Shown piece by piece: positions 18,228 to 27,443 of a stretch of DNA of 64,000 nucleotides. The first letter of the stretch is position 1, and each line of letters starts with the position of its first letter. The notes beneath the pieces were generated by a model. That model searched no databases and had not been told where the DNA came from. It saw only the letters and a list, made by a program, of their open reading frames with translations. The position numbers and the translations under genes are program-made. Source of the stretch: Desulfosporosinus cupriresistens (lineage in GTDB: Bacteria > Bacillota > Desulfitobacteriia > Desulfitobacteriales > Desulfitobacteriaceae); NCBI RefSeq assembly GCF_001707885.1, contig NZ_MASS01000001.1:1-64000 (forward strand), read 5' to 3'.

Positions 18228-20117
18228 TCACCTTAACCCATTAGATATCTTAATACGTCGAATAATTTCAAGTACCTTATCTCTCAGATCTAAGGGTTCA
18301 TAGTAACTGTTATTCCAAGCTTCAACAGTAGCCTTTGATATTTCAACTTTCTTCTGAGAATAATGTAACGATATTTTATCGTACTTTTCGTTATCTAAGA
18401 TAGATCTATCGTCACTCCACACATACATTTTAGAAAAGAATTTATCAAAAGATTCATAAAGGCCGAAATTTAAATCTTGAATAAGCGCCAAATCAATTGT
18501 TAAATCCCTATTAGCATTTCCTTCGTTTCTAAAGTGATGTTTCTTTATGCTCTCAGATGACAACACCTCAATGAATATATCCTTTGGGACATAATTTTCT
18601 ATTTCTCTTCCGATTGTAACCCAAATATAAACATACTCTGAAATATCCTTTTCGTAACCATTTTCTTGTGTTTTTACTGTCTCTAATTTATCAATAAGAT
18701 TTTGTACGCGTGTTTTTAGGGGTTGGTCCTCTCTTCCCTTATCAGAGTCGCAAACAACTACTGCATTTCGACTGGTACTCAAAATATCAATGTAACTATT
18801 ATCTGATAATAAATCATAACTTGTTAAATTTGTGCCTCCATACATTAAAAAGCTGTAGTGTTTACCTTCAACTAAAGGAATATCTGCCAGATCTTTTATC
18901 CATTTATTCAAATATATTCTATCGCTTGGCCCTTCCACCCAAATTACTAGGTTACTTTGTAATAACTGGGAAGCTCTTATACCTAGTTCATCCAAAAGTT
19001 CATACTTCCGCACAATACCGTTACATTGTTGTGCTATTGATGAACCGTTACTCTTTCTAACAATTCTATGGATACTCCAAGTATTATTGAGTTGGTCAAT
19101 TAAGGTGGAAGAATGGGTAGAAATATAAAAACGATGCGTAACGAAACTCTGTTCTAAGATTAAAATTAGTTTCAAAACTGCCTCAGGGTGAAGATTGCAT
19201 TCAGGTTCTTCCATAAATACATTCAAGGAGCGATCCTTATTGATAAAAAGATATGATAACATCATAAATAATTGCGCTACGCCTGTTCCGAGTTGTGTTA
19301 AATTTGTTAAAATAGTTTCCCCTCCGCGGCTCATAAAGAATCGAATACTGTCTTTCAATTCAAGTCGAAGGAAATCTTCTCCTAAAATATCCATTAACCA
19401 TGTTTCTATACTTTTAACGTATTCTACCCAAAGAGGTAAATTATTTTTACTAAGATACTCTAATTGTTCTAATATTTTACTGCCGTCAAAATCGCTTTCA
19501 AAGACTGAAGCCGTGTTCCTATCATAATGCCGAATAGGATCAATAAAGACCAAACTATCTCTTAAGGCTATCCAATACTTCAGCGTGTCACAAGGGTAAT
19601 CATTTTCAAGCCTCATATCCCGATAATCCCCGGTAGCTTGGCTAAAAGCTTTAGGTTTTACATCGTTAGTTGGGTCTAATAAGTAATGTGTTTCATTAAA
19701 AGCTACTGATAAACAAGTTTTGTTGTCATTGCAGTTGTGAAAAGAGTGTAACTGACAATTACCAGATTCAGCATGTAGCTTAGGCGGTACACACTTCCAC
19801 TCAAAGGATATTTCCTCTGTATTTATATCACATTGAATATCCCCTTTAAGCCAAGCCCAAGTATTTTCAGGTTGAAATGCTTTGTTTATGTAATTTAATA
19901 TTCCGTAATTTTTTTGGGTATAAATTTCATCAATTTGTTCATTATCTGGAAATTCCCTTAACATATTTCTTAGGTAGAAGAAATATTTAAACAAATTAGA
20001 TTTTCCAGCATTATTAGGCCCAATGATAATATTTATATGCTTAAAATTATCTAATGAAATTCCTTCCTCGTTGGAAAATGATTTCCATCCTTTGAGAACA
20101 ACTTTGGAGATTTTCAT
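18228..20117 (-). CDS. OLD-type AAA ATPase with C-terminal TOPRIM nuclease domain
   Basis: An overcoming-lysogenisation-defect (OLD) type protein of about 629 residues. An ABC-like ATPase has Walker A GPNNAGKS at residues 33-40, and FMEEPECNLHPE as Walker B with D-loop, followed by ISTHSSTLID. The C-terminal TOPRIM domain shows VIWVEGPSD near residue 393 and VVCDSDKG near 456, the acidic metal-binding positions of the nuclease. The start is ATG 20117, which overlaps the upstream herA stop as TAATG with GGAGA nine bases upstream; the longer frame from 20162 is rejected. It is the second gene of a tight pair with the HerA ATPase. A role in defence is inferred from this pairing and the island context. 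It differs from GajA at 40-42 kb in partner and sequence. Confidence 0.85.
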   Translation of the reverse strand: MKISKVVLKGWKSFSNEEGISLDNFKHINIIIGPNNAGKSNLFKYFFYLRNMLREFPDNEQIDEIYTQKNYGILNYINKAFQPENTWAWLKGDIQCDINTEEISFEWKCVPPKLHAESGNCQLHSFHNCNDNKTCLSVAFNETHYLLDPTNDVKPKAFSQATGDYRDMRLENDYPCDTLKYWIALRDSLVFIDPIRHYDRNTASVFESDFDGSKILEQLEYLSKNNLPLWVEYVKSIETWLMDILGEDFLRLELKDSIRFFMSRGGETILTNLTQLGTGVAQLFMMLSYLFINKDRSLNVFMEEPECNLHPEAVLKLILILEQSFVTHRFYISTHSSTLIDQLNNTWSIHRIVRKSNGSSIAQQCNGIVRKYELLDELGIRASQLLQSNLVIWVEGPSDRIYLNKWIKDLADIPLVEGKHYSFLMYGGTNLTSYDLLSDNSYIDILSTSRNAVVVCDSDKGREDQPLKTRVQNLIDKLETVKTQENGYEKDISEYVYIWVTIGREIENYVPKDIFIEVLSSESIKKHHFRNEGNANRDLTIDLALIQDLNFGLYESFDKFFSKMYVWSDDRSILDNEKYDKISLHYSQKKVEISKATVEAWNNSYYEPLDLRDKVLEIIRRIKISNGLR

Positions 20118-21763
20118 TATTCTACGTCTCCAACATTTCGATTTTTTTCGCTTAATTTCCAAGAATTAATAATGGTTGCCACGTTATACCCAACAGGTAG
20201 TCCGGCCGTCCAAGACTTATGAAAACGAACATCGTTACTCTTGGGCCATGGATTTGGTTCATTGAAAAATACTTTCCCAGGGAGTGTAACAGCATCACCA
20301 GTTACCAAAGCTTCTCCATCTCTTAAACTCGGAAGTATATTAGCTTGATCACCTAAAGTATCCGGCAATAAACGCCGTATTTTATTCTGATCTAAGTCAC
20401 TTGTCAAACGTAATGTTATAAAAGTTCCGCATTGGGAAAGTACTGTTGTCGAAACATTAGAAGGCCTTTGGCTAACAACGATTAAACTTAAGCCGTATTT
20501 TCTTCCTTCCTTAGCAATTTTCTCAACTCTATCTCGACATAATGAATATTTGGACTTATCATCTTCTGGTATGTAATTATGTGCTTCTTCCATGATAAGC
20601 GCTAAAGGTAAATTTTCAGGATCTATGTCCCAATAACAATAATCAAAACATAGTCTTGATAATACTCCTATGCATACTGTTGTTACCTCTGATGGAAGGC
20701 CACTCAAATCCAAAACAGTTATATATGATGGATGCTCTGGATTTAGACCAAATAAGGAAATGAAATAGTTTTCCAATGACAATTTTTGCTCCATGTCCTT
20801 CCTTAGAAAATTGTATCTAGTATCGTTATTTATATTTTCTATTTTTAATAACATCTTGTTCCATGGTTCTTGATTAGAAGGGCTTAATGGCGTTTTCTTT
20901 ATTACTATTTTCTCAATCAAAATATCAATATCGAAATAAACGGGGCTATCAACAGAAATTCTATCTTTCACATTTTGCTCATCACAAGTTTCGCGTTTTA
21001 ATTCCTCGATGATTTTTTTAATTTCAGCTTTTTGGTTCGACCCCGCATCAGGATGATAAATTGCCAAGAATTCCTCTAAATCTAAAAACCAGTATGGTAA
21101 TGAAAAGGTTTCCCACGTAACGCAATGTGACTTAGCCTCCCATTCTTCAGAAAAAGCATTTGCATATTCATTATGAATATCAAAAAATATCATTCTAGGA
21201 TATGAGTAGTCTCTTAATATTGATTGTACAATAGTAGCTACAGTACAACTTTTTCCACTGCCGGTGGTACCAAGTATTGCCACATGTCGCCCAAGTAGTT
21301 TATCAAGATCTAGATAAACCTCACCTGCTCCTACTATTGGCCGTTTTCCGACCTTAAAATGCTTAAATGGCATTTGCTCTTGCCCTTCATGTCGGTTAAT
21401 AGTAACACCCATCAAATTATTAATTTGATCACCATTAAGTAAATAAACAGAGCATTTTATCGGTGGTAATTTGTCTATACCTCTAGTGAATTTTCCTTGA
21501 GCATTTATACTTCCAACAATTGCAAGTTCAACAATTTGGTTCTCGACAACTGTCTCTTTTCTTTCTATCTCTTCGATTAATACTCTCGTAATAGTACAAA
21601 TTGTATCACCATGTCCTCCACCGCAATTAACAAATGCCCCAACATCAACATGGAAGTTTTGTTGATTATTTACACAGTTCAACACGTTTGCCTTTACAGT
21701 AATTTTGCTCCCATCTACACTTCGTACTTCTCCAAAGATTAGATCTGAAATTCTATTTGACAT
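20117..21763 (-). CDS. HerA-like hexameric ATPase/translocase
   Basis: A HerA/FtsK-superfamily ATPase of 548 residues (DUF87-type core). The N-terminal region (residues 1-130) fits a HAS-barrel. Walker A ILGTTGSGKSCT is near residue 165, a Walker B-like region is LALIMEEAHNYIPED, and the late VSQRPSNVSTTVLSQCGT block with an LRLTSDLDQNKIRRLLP segment is typical of HerA. HerA proteins pump DNA and act with a nuclease partner (NurA in archaea; SIR2, DUF4297 and others in bacterial defence). Here the partner is the overlapping OLD-type gene. It is the first gene of the operon; the 500 bases upstream contain no gene and should hold the promoter. Confidence 0.88.
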   Translation of the reverse strand: MSNRISDLIFGEVRSVDGSKITVKANVLNCVNNQQNFHVDVGAFVNCGGGHGDTICTITRVLIEEIERKETVVENQIVELAIVGSINAQGKFTRGIDKLPPIKCSVYLLNGDQINNLMGVTINRHEGQEQMPFKHFKVGKRPIVGAGEVYLDLDKLLGRHVAILGTTGSGKSCTVATIVQSILRDYSYPRMIFFDIHNEYANAFSEEWEAKSHCVTWETFSLPYWFLDLEEFLAIYHPDAGSNQKAEIKKIIEELKRETCDEQNVKDRISVDSPVYFDIDILIEKIVIKKTPLSPSNQEPWNKMLLKIENINNDTRYNFLRKDMEQKLSLENYFISLFGLNPEHPSYITVLDLSGLPSEVTTVCIGVLSRLCFDYCYWDIDPENLPLALIMEEAHNYIPEDDKSKYSLCRDRVEKIAKEGRKYGLSLIVVSQRPSNVSTTVLSQCGTFITLRLTSDLDQNKIRRLLPDTLGDQANILPSLRDGEALVTGDAVTLPGKVFFNEPNPWPKSNDVRFHKSWTAGLPVGYNVATIINSWKLSEKNRNVGDVE

Positions 21764-22290
21764 TTTTCATCATTCCTTTCCTTCTACTTAGAATTAGAAA
21801 TCCCGTATATTTAATTTTGGGCTGTGTTAAACTTCAGAGTGTTAATATTTTAGCAGTTAATGAATTCCTGTAATATCAAGGTGTTTGAGTGTCTTTGACT
21901 CTTAATAAAGGCTTATCTGATACTTGGAACCCCTTATGGAAGTCGTTAAGTCTAGAAAAACCACACTACTCTTTAACTGAGTCAATTTTTGAAAGAATTC
22001 TACTCTAAATTAATCAAACTTCCAATTATAGACAAAATGGCTTCAAGACGTCTCCTATCATCCTTGCATGGCGTGGCTTTTTCATATTGTAAAATGGCTT
22101 TGATATATAAATTTCTCTCAACTAGAATTCTACTGCTTTCTTAAATATTCCTGCCGAATATTACTATTATCAGAAAATAATAGCCAGAACGACAAAAACG
22201 TATGAGAAACTCGCTCGTATGTAACCGAACTTAGTCTCCAGTTTAAAAATTCGCCTGTTTTAAGCTTGACTAATCTAGCTTAGCTAGACC
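21764..22290. other. Intergenic stretch upstream of herA
   Basis: About 525 bases without a convincing gene. An imperfect hairpin near 22243-22309 (AAATTCGCC...TGTTTT / AAAACGGGCAATTT) could terminate the decayed gene to its right. Confidence 0.4.
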
Positions 22291-22763
22291 TCAAAACGGG
22301 CAATTTTTAATCATCTCCTCGGACACATCCTCTACAACATCCCTCCATTGCTGGACCGGTTCCTTCCCCAGTTCCGCCGGCACCGTCTCCGCTAACCGGG
22401 TTTGAATGTCACCACAGCGCTCTTTGACCTGTCGGACCGCTTCCGCTATCTGATCCTCATGGTGATGTTGTTCCAATATTTCCGCCGCAATCCTTTGGCC
22501 CAGTTTATCATGCAGGCTTTGATCCAGGCTCTCCTGCATGATCCTTTCAGGGGGTATCACTTTATTTTTATCGTGCAATTGGAGTTTCCCCTCCAGCCCC
22601 ATGGCGAGAGCTGGCGCAGGCTGAAGCGGTATTCCCCGTTGCCGCTGGCTTTGGCAATGGCTTTTTCCAGCCATTCCGCCACTACTTCTTTCTGGGATTT
22701 CGTTTTAATTACAGGGGTGGGCAGGGATTTTTGGGCTCTGAAAAAGGTCAGCCTACTTGGCAA
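22291..22763 (-). pseudogene. Frameshifted mobile-element-like gene
   Basis: Two overlapping minus-strand frames (22557-22763 and 22291-22674) join with one base of shift near 22600-22615. They give about 155 residues rich in Gln, Glu and Lys, with a long predicted helical stretch in the second half (HHHEDQIAEAVRQVKERC). No family was recognised. It sits between the HerA-OLD pair and further debris, so I treat it as a decayed gene from a plasmid or phage. Confidence 0.4.
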
Positions 22764-22843
22764 ATTATTCTATAGCAATCCGTTCACTTGTCATCCGGAT
22801 TCTCTTCAATGTACTAAGGTTGCTTTACGGCTGCGAAAGCATA

Positions 22844-22898
22844 GGGGACGGGGTTGTTGTTACACTCTTGCATGAGTGATGTCAACAACCCCGTCCCC
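22844..22898. repeat. REP-like hairpin with 16-bp perfect arms
   Basis: GGGGACGGGGTTGTTG at 22844-22859 pairs exactly with 22883-22898. The loop contains a further near-palindrome (ACTCTTGCATGAGT). GC-rich repeats of this type accompany REP-associated tyrosine transposases, but no such transposase is in the window. Confidence 0.7.
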
Positions 22899-23420
22899 TT
22901 GACATTCTCTAAACCGTACCTTGACCACAATCATTGTCCATATCCAATTGGTCTTTTTAGCAGTTCCTTCACGTTGAACTGATAGTCTGCGTTGATTTCT
23001 TAAAACCGTGTGAAGCTGCCTCAACTCAGCGTCAGACAAAGGATGCCGCATATGAGTTCTTATTGCATCAAAAATTGGAGTCTGCCTATCTTCTGAAAGA
23101 TTTTCAAGCAAGGTATCTGTAATATTAGCGGCTGGTACAGGTTTTTCAGTGTAATGTGCTCCACATCCCATACCTATATCACGAAACAATTCATCACGTT
23201 CATTCCCTGGCCGTGTACCGGCAAAATATTCTTCATGTTCTGGAGTACGTGGCTGTGTACGGTTATTTGGCAGAAAAACACCTAACATGCTGCTGGTAGC
23301 GTGGGGGATGGCTGTATCATAAGGCTTTGATAAAAAACTCTTCCTCTTGTTCCTTTTGAACCATCCCGGGAAGTATTATCTTGTGATGGCTGCACTATAT
23401 GCCAAGCCTCGTGTGGCAGG
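22860..23420 (-). pseudogene. Debris with an HExxH metallopeptidase-like fragment
   Basis: A minus-strand frame of 142 residues (22860-23288) has no recognised domain, and its last residues run into the 16-bp repeat. Just upstream, in a different frame near 23390-23420, HLPHEAWHIVQ is encoded, which is the HExxH signature style of DUF4157-type zinc peptidase domains. The fragment continues as QDNTSRDGS... before the frame changes. The two pieces may be parts of one broken gene, or unrelated debris. Confidence 0.35.
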
Positions 23421-23465
23421 TGTTTTTCTTGATGTTCGCAGAGGGCCCCTCCGCGAAATTATCTT

Positions 23466-24350
23466 TCAAGGAGAGGTCCCTTTTATGACGATGCTTAACA
23501 CAGCGCCAATATCGGCATTGATGCAAATGGATTGTTGTGCGATTTCCTGTGGGCAGATTGACTCCCCAAAGTTTAGGCAGGCATATATGGCTTTATGGTT
23601 ACGCGCTGTCATCTGCCAAAATGGGTATTTTATGATAATGGGAGTATTATAGCCAACACCCATTTCCCAAAAAAGAATACACATATTCTGATGGCGGCGG
23701 ATAAATTCGTTGTATCGGTAAGCCCCCTTATGCCAGCCTTCATCCTCAACAAAATGGTCGTCAGAGCACAAATTCATAGTAATAGGCTTGCCGCAGATTG
23801 GACACATTGGAATCATATCTGTAGGAATGCGCATATCCTTTTGTTTCATTACCATACGTCGAATGACTTCTTCATTCTCATAGGTCTTCTGGTGGCATGG
23901 TACGGAGCATTGAAAAAGGCCATAGTCACCTTGTGTATAAAAAAGGCGGTGCTTATCAAAGCCTGACATTTGGAATTGATGATCGACATTCGTAGTGAGA
24001 ACAAAGTAGTCTTTATCCTTTACCAACTGCAATAAATCTTGGTATACCGTTTTGGGCGTTATTTCATTCCTGTTGTAATAGATAAATCGGCTCCAATAGG
24101 CCCAGTGTTCTTCTGGGGTATTATAAGGATAGAAGCCGCCGGTATACATATCCCTAAAGCCATATTTTTTTCCAAAGTCACGGAAATGCGCGTCGAAGCG
24201 TTCGCCGGAATAGGTAAATCCCGCTGATGTGGAAAGCCCCGCCCCTGCACCGATGACAACGGCATCCGCATTTTTAATGCCTTCTTTCAGCCTGTCAATT
24301 TGCACCGAGGATACGCCGATAGGAGGTTTCGTCTGATTCCTTAAAAACAT
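23466..24350 (-). CDS. Class M sirtuin (SirTM-like) ADP-ribosyltransferase
   Basis: A Sir2-family protein of 294 residues. GAGAGLSTSAG (residues 34-44) binds NAD, TTNVDHQF near residue 118 holds the family HxQ-type catalytic region, and four cysteines including MCPICGKPI form a zinc module. The early FTYSGERFDAHFRDF region fits the macrodomain-linked class M sirtuins of Firmicutes and fungi, which ADP-ribosylate a lipoylated GcvH-like protein. ATG 24350 has AAGGTGAT upstream and overlaps the tail of a lost macrodomain gene, the usual upstream partner. The GcvH-L and lipoate ligase partners are absent here. The C-terminus looks close to normal length. Confidence 0.8.
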   Translation of the reverse strand: MFLRNQTKPPIGVSSVQIDRLKEGIKNADAVVIGAGAGLSTSAGFTYSGERFDAHFRDFGKKYGFRDMYTGGFYPYNTPEEHWAYWSRFIYYNRNEITPKTVYQDLLQLVKDKDYFVLTTNVDHQFQMSGFDKHRLFYTQGDYGLFQCSVPCHQKTYENEEVIRRMVMKQKDMRIPTDMIPMCPICGKPITMNLCSDDHFVEDEGWHKGAYRYNEFIRRHQNMCILFWEMGVGYNTPIIIKYPFWQMTARNHKAIYACLNFGESICPQEIAQQSICINADIGAVLSIVIKGTSP

Positions 24351-24445
24351 TGAATATCACCTTTATCTCGCTTTTGCTATTTGACAAGTACTCCAGTACC
24401 GTATGGATGGCGATTTCTGCCGCTTTATCAGCTTCACATTTACTG
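24295..24445 (-). pseudogene. C-terminal remnant of a macrodomain (ADP-ribosyl hydrolase) gene
   Basis: In a frame one base off the aldo/keto reductase, the minus strand encodes AAEIAIHTVLEYLSNSK, then EIKVIFNVFKESDETSYRRI and a stop at 24295. This is the typical end of the macrodomain hydrolase encoded before SirTM. The rest of the gene is gone and is replaced by the 3' part of the aldo/keto reductase gene. Confidence 0.6.
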
Positions 24446-25340
24446 CACCACCGTTTTCCCGGATTCTTTCAATCTTTCTGCTTCCGGGGATTGGTACGAT
24501 GTACGGCTTCTTGCAAAGCATCCATGCCAGAGAAATCTGTCCCATCGTCGCCTGCTTTTCTTCTGCCAGCCCTTTGATCAGATCGAAAAGCTCTTTGTTC
24601 CGATCCATGGCCTCCGCTTTGAATTGCGGCATTGCGCTACGATAGTCCAGCTTAGAATCAAACTTCGCATCCTTGCCATACGCACCAGTGAGCAGTCCAT
24701 TTGCCATCGGTGAGAAAGCTACCAGTCCGATACCGAGCTCTTCCAGCGCCGGGAAGAGTGCTTCATACTGTCGTGCCATTATGGAATATCGGTTCTCCAC
24801 AGCTGTCACCGGGCAAACCGCATTGGCACGGCGCAGATAATCTTCATTCGCTTCAGAAATTCCCCAGTGAAGGATCTTTCCTTCCTGCATCAGTTCTGAC
24901 ATCACACCGGCAACCTCTTCTGGAGCAATATCTAGATCGATACGATGCTGAAAGTACAAATCGATTCTGTCGGTCTGCAAGCGCTGCAGCGACCCTTCCA
25001 CGGACCTCCGGATCATCTCGGGGCGAGCATCTGGGACAAGTCCATGATTCACCTTTCCATCATCCAGATCAAAATGGATACCGAACTTGCTGATAATCTG
25101 CACTTGTTCTCTGTATGGTTTCAGTGCTTCTCCAACCAGCCGTTCATTATCGTGCGGATCATCCTGCGTACCGTATACCTCAGCTGTGTCAAACAGCGTA
25201 TATCCCATTTCATAAGCGGCCTGAATCGAGCGGATCGCTTCGTCTTTTTCTGTCGGTACACCGTATGCATGGCTGAATCCCATGCAGCCAAGTCCAACTG
25301 CTGAAACTTTGAATTCATTTCCCAGTGTTCTTATTTCCAC
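24363..25340 (-). CDS. Aldo/keto reductase with altered C-terminus
   Basis: An NADPH-dependent aldo/keto reductase of about 325 residues. The catalytic Asp-Tyr-Lys-His set can be placed in LFDTAEVYG (Tyr), ISKFG (Lys) and YFQHRID (His), and the late IPGSRKIERIRENGG block binds the cofactor. GTG 25340 is preferred because AGAGG lies nine bases upstream; an ATG at 25349 is the alternative. The last roughly 25 residues (KLIKRQKSPSIRYW...) do not look like the family. They are the out-of-frame reading of macrodomain coding sequence, so the gene was joined to that remnant by deletion. The core fold is intact. Confidence 0.8.
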   Translation of the reverse strand: MEIRTLGNEFKVSAVGLGCMGFSHAYGVPTEKDEAIRSIQAAYEMGYTLFDTAEVYGTQDDPHDNERLVGEALKPYREQVQIISKFGIHFDLDDGKVNHGLVPDARPEMIRRSVEGSLQRLQTDRIDLYFQHRIDLDIAPEEVAGVMSELMQEGKILHWGISEANEDYLRRANAVCPVTAVENRYSIMARQYEALFPALEELGIGLVAFSPMANGLLTGAYGKDAKFDSKLDYRSAMPQFKAEAMDRNKELFDLIKGLAEEKQATMGQISLAWMLCKKPYIVPIPGSRKIERIRENGGAVNVKLIKRQKSPSIRYWSTCQIAKAR

Positions 25341-25359
25341 ATCTGTCATCCTCTTTGTC

Positions 25360-26208
25360 TTATTCCTGTCTGTCAAAATCCGGTGCGAACTTAAGATATC
25401 CTTCCAGTACTTCCTTTGTAGCCGTATAATATCTCACGTTCTTGTCTACAGATGCGACTTTCTGCATATCTTCATCCGTCAGAGTGAAATCGAAGATATT
25501 GAAGTTATCCCTGATGTGTGCCTTGTTCTTCGAGCCGGGAATGACGACATTGCCCGCCTGAGTATGCCAGCGAAGGATGATTTGCGCATTGCTTTTCCCA
25601 TACTTTGTTGCAAGCTCTGTGAACACTGGCTCGTTTATCAGATTCCTGTCACCATGTCCCAGTGGATACCATGCCATGACGACAGTTCCCATATCTTTCA
25701 GAAACGCTTTGAGACCTGTCTGAGGATAATAAGGATGCGCTTCCACCTGAACAACTGCGGGCTTGATTTCCGTGGCATCAACTACTTCCTGAATCTGTTC
25801 GATTGTAAAATTGGAAAGCCCAAGGCTCTTAACCTTCCCCGCCTTAACTGCACGTTCCATTGCCTTATAAGCACCGATATAATCACCGACTGGCTGATGC
25901 AGAAAAAGGAGATCGATATAGTCCGTATTTAGTCTTTTTAAGGTATCTTCGATTGCTTGATCTGCTGTTACATAGACACTCGGCCACAGTTTCGTGGACA
26001 AATAGATATTTTCTCTCTTTAAACCGGATGCCTTTATCCCTCGTACCACAGCTTTCTCATTCATGTATGCATTTGCTGTGTCGATTAGGACATATCCATT
26101 ATTCAATGCGGAAATCACAGCTGCCTCTGCATCCTTTGGTTCCATCAAAAAAGTTCCGATTCCGGCCAAAGGCATCTCTGTTCCATTATTCAGTTTTAAA
26201 TAATCCAT
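25360..26208 (-). CDS. Aldo/keto reductase (diketogulonate reductase-like)
   Basis: Aldo/keto reductase of the AKR5 type, about 282 residues. Tyr of IDTANAYMNEKAV, Lys of LSTKLW, and His of LLFLHQPVG form the active site. VIPGSKNKAHIRDNF is the NADP-binding end. Start ATG 26208 (MDYLK) is chosen because AGGAGG is inside the sequence between an earlier ATG and this one. The stop overlaps the upstream region of the next reductase gene, so the two reductases are probably cotranscribed. The LysR gene diverges from the same intergenic region and is the likely regulator. Confidence 0.88.
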   Translation of the reverse strand: MDYLKLNNGTEMPLAGIGTFLMEPKDAEAAVISALNNGYVLIDTANAYMNEKAVVRGIKASGLKRENIYLSTKLWPSVYVTADQAIEDTLKRLNTDYIDLLFLHQPVGDYIGAYKAMERAVKAGKVKSLGLSNFTIEQIQEVVDATEIKPAVVQVEAHPYYPQTGLKAFLKDMGTVVMAWYPLGHGDRNLINEPVFTELATKYGKSNAQIILRWHTQAGNVVIPGSKNKAHIRDNFNIFDFTLTDEDMQKVASVDKNVRYYTATKEVLEGYLKFAPDFDRQE

Positions 26209-26351
26209 ATTTATCCTCCTCATTTTCCTGCCAAGTATACAATTTTTGTTTGTACAATAAAATTTTACCGGATTTCTTTAAAAGAGTATAATATTTCTTA
26301 TACATTGCGCTATACTTAAGACGTATACTGAAAAAGGAGTAATCTGATCAT

Positions 26352-27176
26352 ATGATTGAAATTTATTTACTGGAACACCTAAGAGCGTTTTATGAATGTG
26401 GCACCTTATCAGCAGCTGCGGAACAACTCCACATCGCACAACCATCTGTGTCCCGCTCCATGCAAAAGCTGGAGGACATATTGGAAGTTACACTGTTTGA
26501 GCGCCAGAAAAACCGAATTATACTGAATGAGACCGGAAAACTTGCTGCTGAATATGCAAAGCGGATTCTCGATGAAGAGGAAGAAATGAAAGCTCATATC
26601 AAGGCTTATGATAGGAGCCTTCATACCTTAACCATTGGAAGTTGTGCCCCTGGGCCACTCATGGAACTCCTGCCCACTGCCACAGCAAGTCTATCTGGCA
26701 TGACATTATCCGCTGCTGTCGATACAGAGGAAAAGCTGCTCAAAGGACTTTGGAATTCAGACTACGGCATGATTGTACTGGCGAAACCACTACCTAATGA
26801 GGACTTCATATGTAAAGAGTATCGGAGTGAGCAGTTGATGTTGTCAGTGCCACCTTTTCATCCTGCCGCATCTTATAAAGAAATTACTTTTGCAGACATG
26901 GATGGGCAAAATTTCATCATGTATGCACATGTTGGTTTCTGGGAAGATGTCGTTCGTGAAAAGATGCCTCATGGCAAATTTTTTAAACAAGAAGAGCTTG
27001 CAAATTCTTCTGATCTTCCTTCTTTTTCGAGCGATATAACGCTCCGCATGATACCTTCCCGGCGTAACAACAGGATTAATATACCCTTTTCCGATCCCGA
27101 AAGTCGGGTAACTTATTACCTAATCGTACTTGCAAAGACAGAAAAGTTGCTTCGACCTTTACTGAGAAATCTATAA
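26352..27176 (+). CDS. LysR-family transcriptional regulator
   Basis: LysR-type regulator of 274 residues, slightly shorter than the usual 290-300. The N-terminal winged HTH contains FYECGTLSAAAEQLHIAQPSVSRSMQKLE (read in parts) and LFERQ. The effector-binding domain follows and looks a little shortened between ELANSSDLPSFSSD and the C-terminal ESRVTYYLI. ATG 26352 is about 15 bases after AAAAGGAG. It is transcribed away from the two aldo/keto reductase genes, the classic layout for a LysR regulator and its target operon. The intergenic sequence has repeated TATAC elements. Confidence 0.85.
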   Translation: MIEIYLLEHLRAFYECGTLSAAAEQLHIAQPSVSRSMQKLEDILEVTLFERQKNRIILNETGKLAAEYAKRILDEEEEMKAHIKAYDRSLHTLTIGSCAPGPLMELLPTATASLSGMTLSAAVDTEEKLLKGLWNSDYGMIVLAKPLPNEDFICKEYRSEQLMLSVPPFHPAASYKEITFADMDGQNFIMYAHVGFWEDVVREKMPHGKFFKQEELANSSDLPSFSSDITLRMIPSRRNNRINIPFSDPESRVTYYLIVLAKTEKLLRPLLRNL

Positions 27177-27411
27177 ATCACTTACACCCAGCATTCAATT
27201 ATGCTCATGCCAGAGACAGAATTGGCTTGACAGGTCGGTTAAGTTAATCATAATAAGGCAATCTCTGTCTCATGACGATTCCAGATTTAAACTGAATTTA
27301 TATCCTGAAATCGGAAAACAGACCTGAATGGACGGCAGGTCTGGACGTTTGGAATTAGATAGAGTAGCTTGTATCATCTATCATCTATCATTTATCTCCT
27401 GTTTTAAGAAT

Positions 27412-27443
27412 AAAAAAACAGGAATGGATTTTAACCATTCCTG
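27412..27443 (-). terminator. Intrinsic terminator (minus strand)
   Basis: CAGGAATGG / CCATTCCTG is a perfect 9-bp stem with a 7-base loop and is followed on the minus strand by seven T. It overlaps the end of the recombinase remnant. Confidence 0.85.

Noticed and set aside
20117-20162. Longer start of the OLD-type gene
   Set aside because: The TAATG overlap with a GGAGA site nine bases upstream makes ATG 20117 the better start.
23347-23652. A + strand frame of 101 residues
   Set aside because: It lies antisense to the end of the sirtuin gene and debris, has no ribosome-binding site and no recognisable domain.
23466-24350. SIR2 protein as an NADase defence effector (as in Thoeris-like or DSR systems)
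   Set aside because: The motifs and the macrodomain tail upstream fit class M sirtuins of the lipoyl-linked ADP-ribosylation operon, and it is not next to a defence partner.
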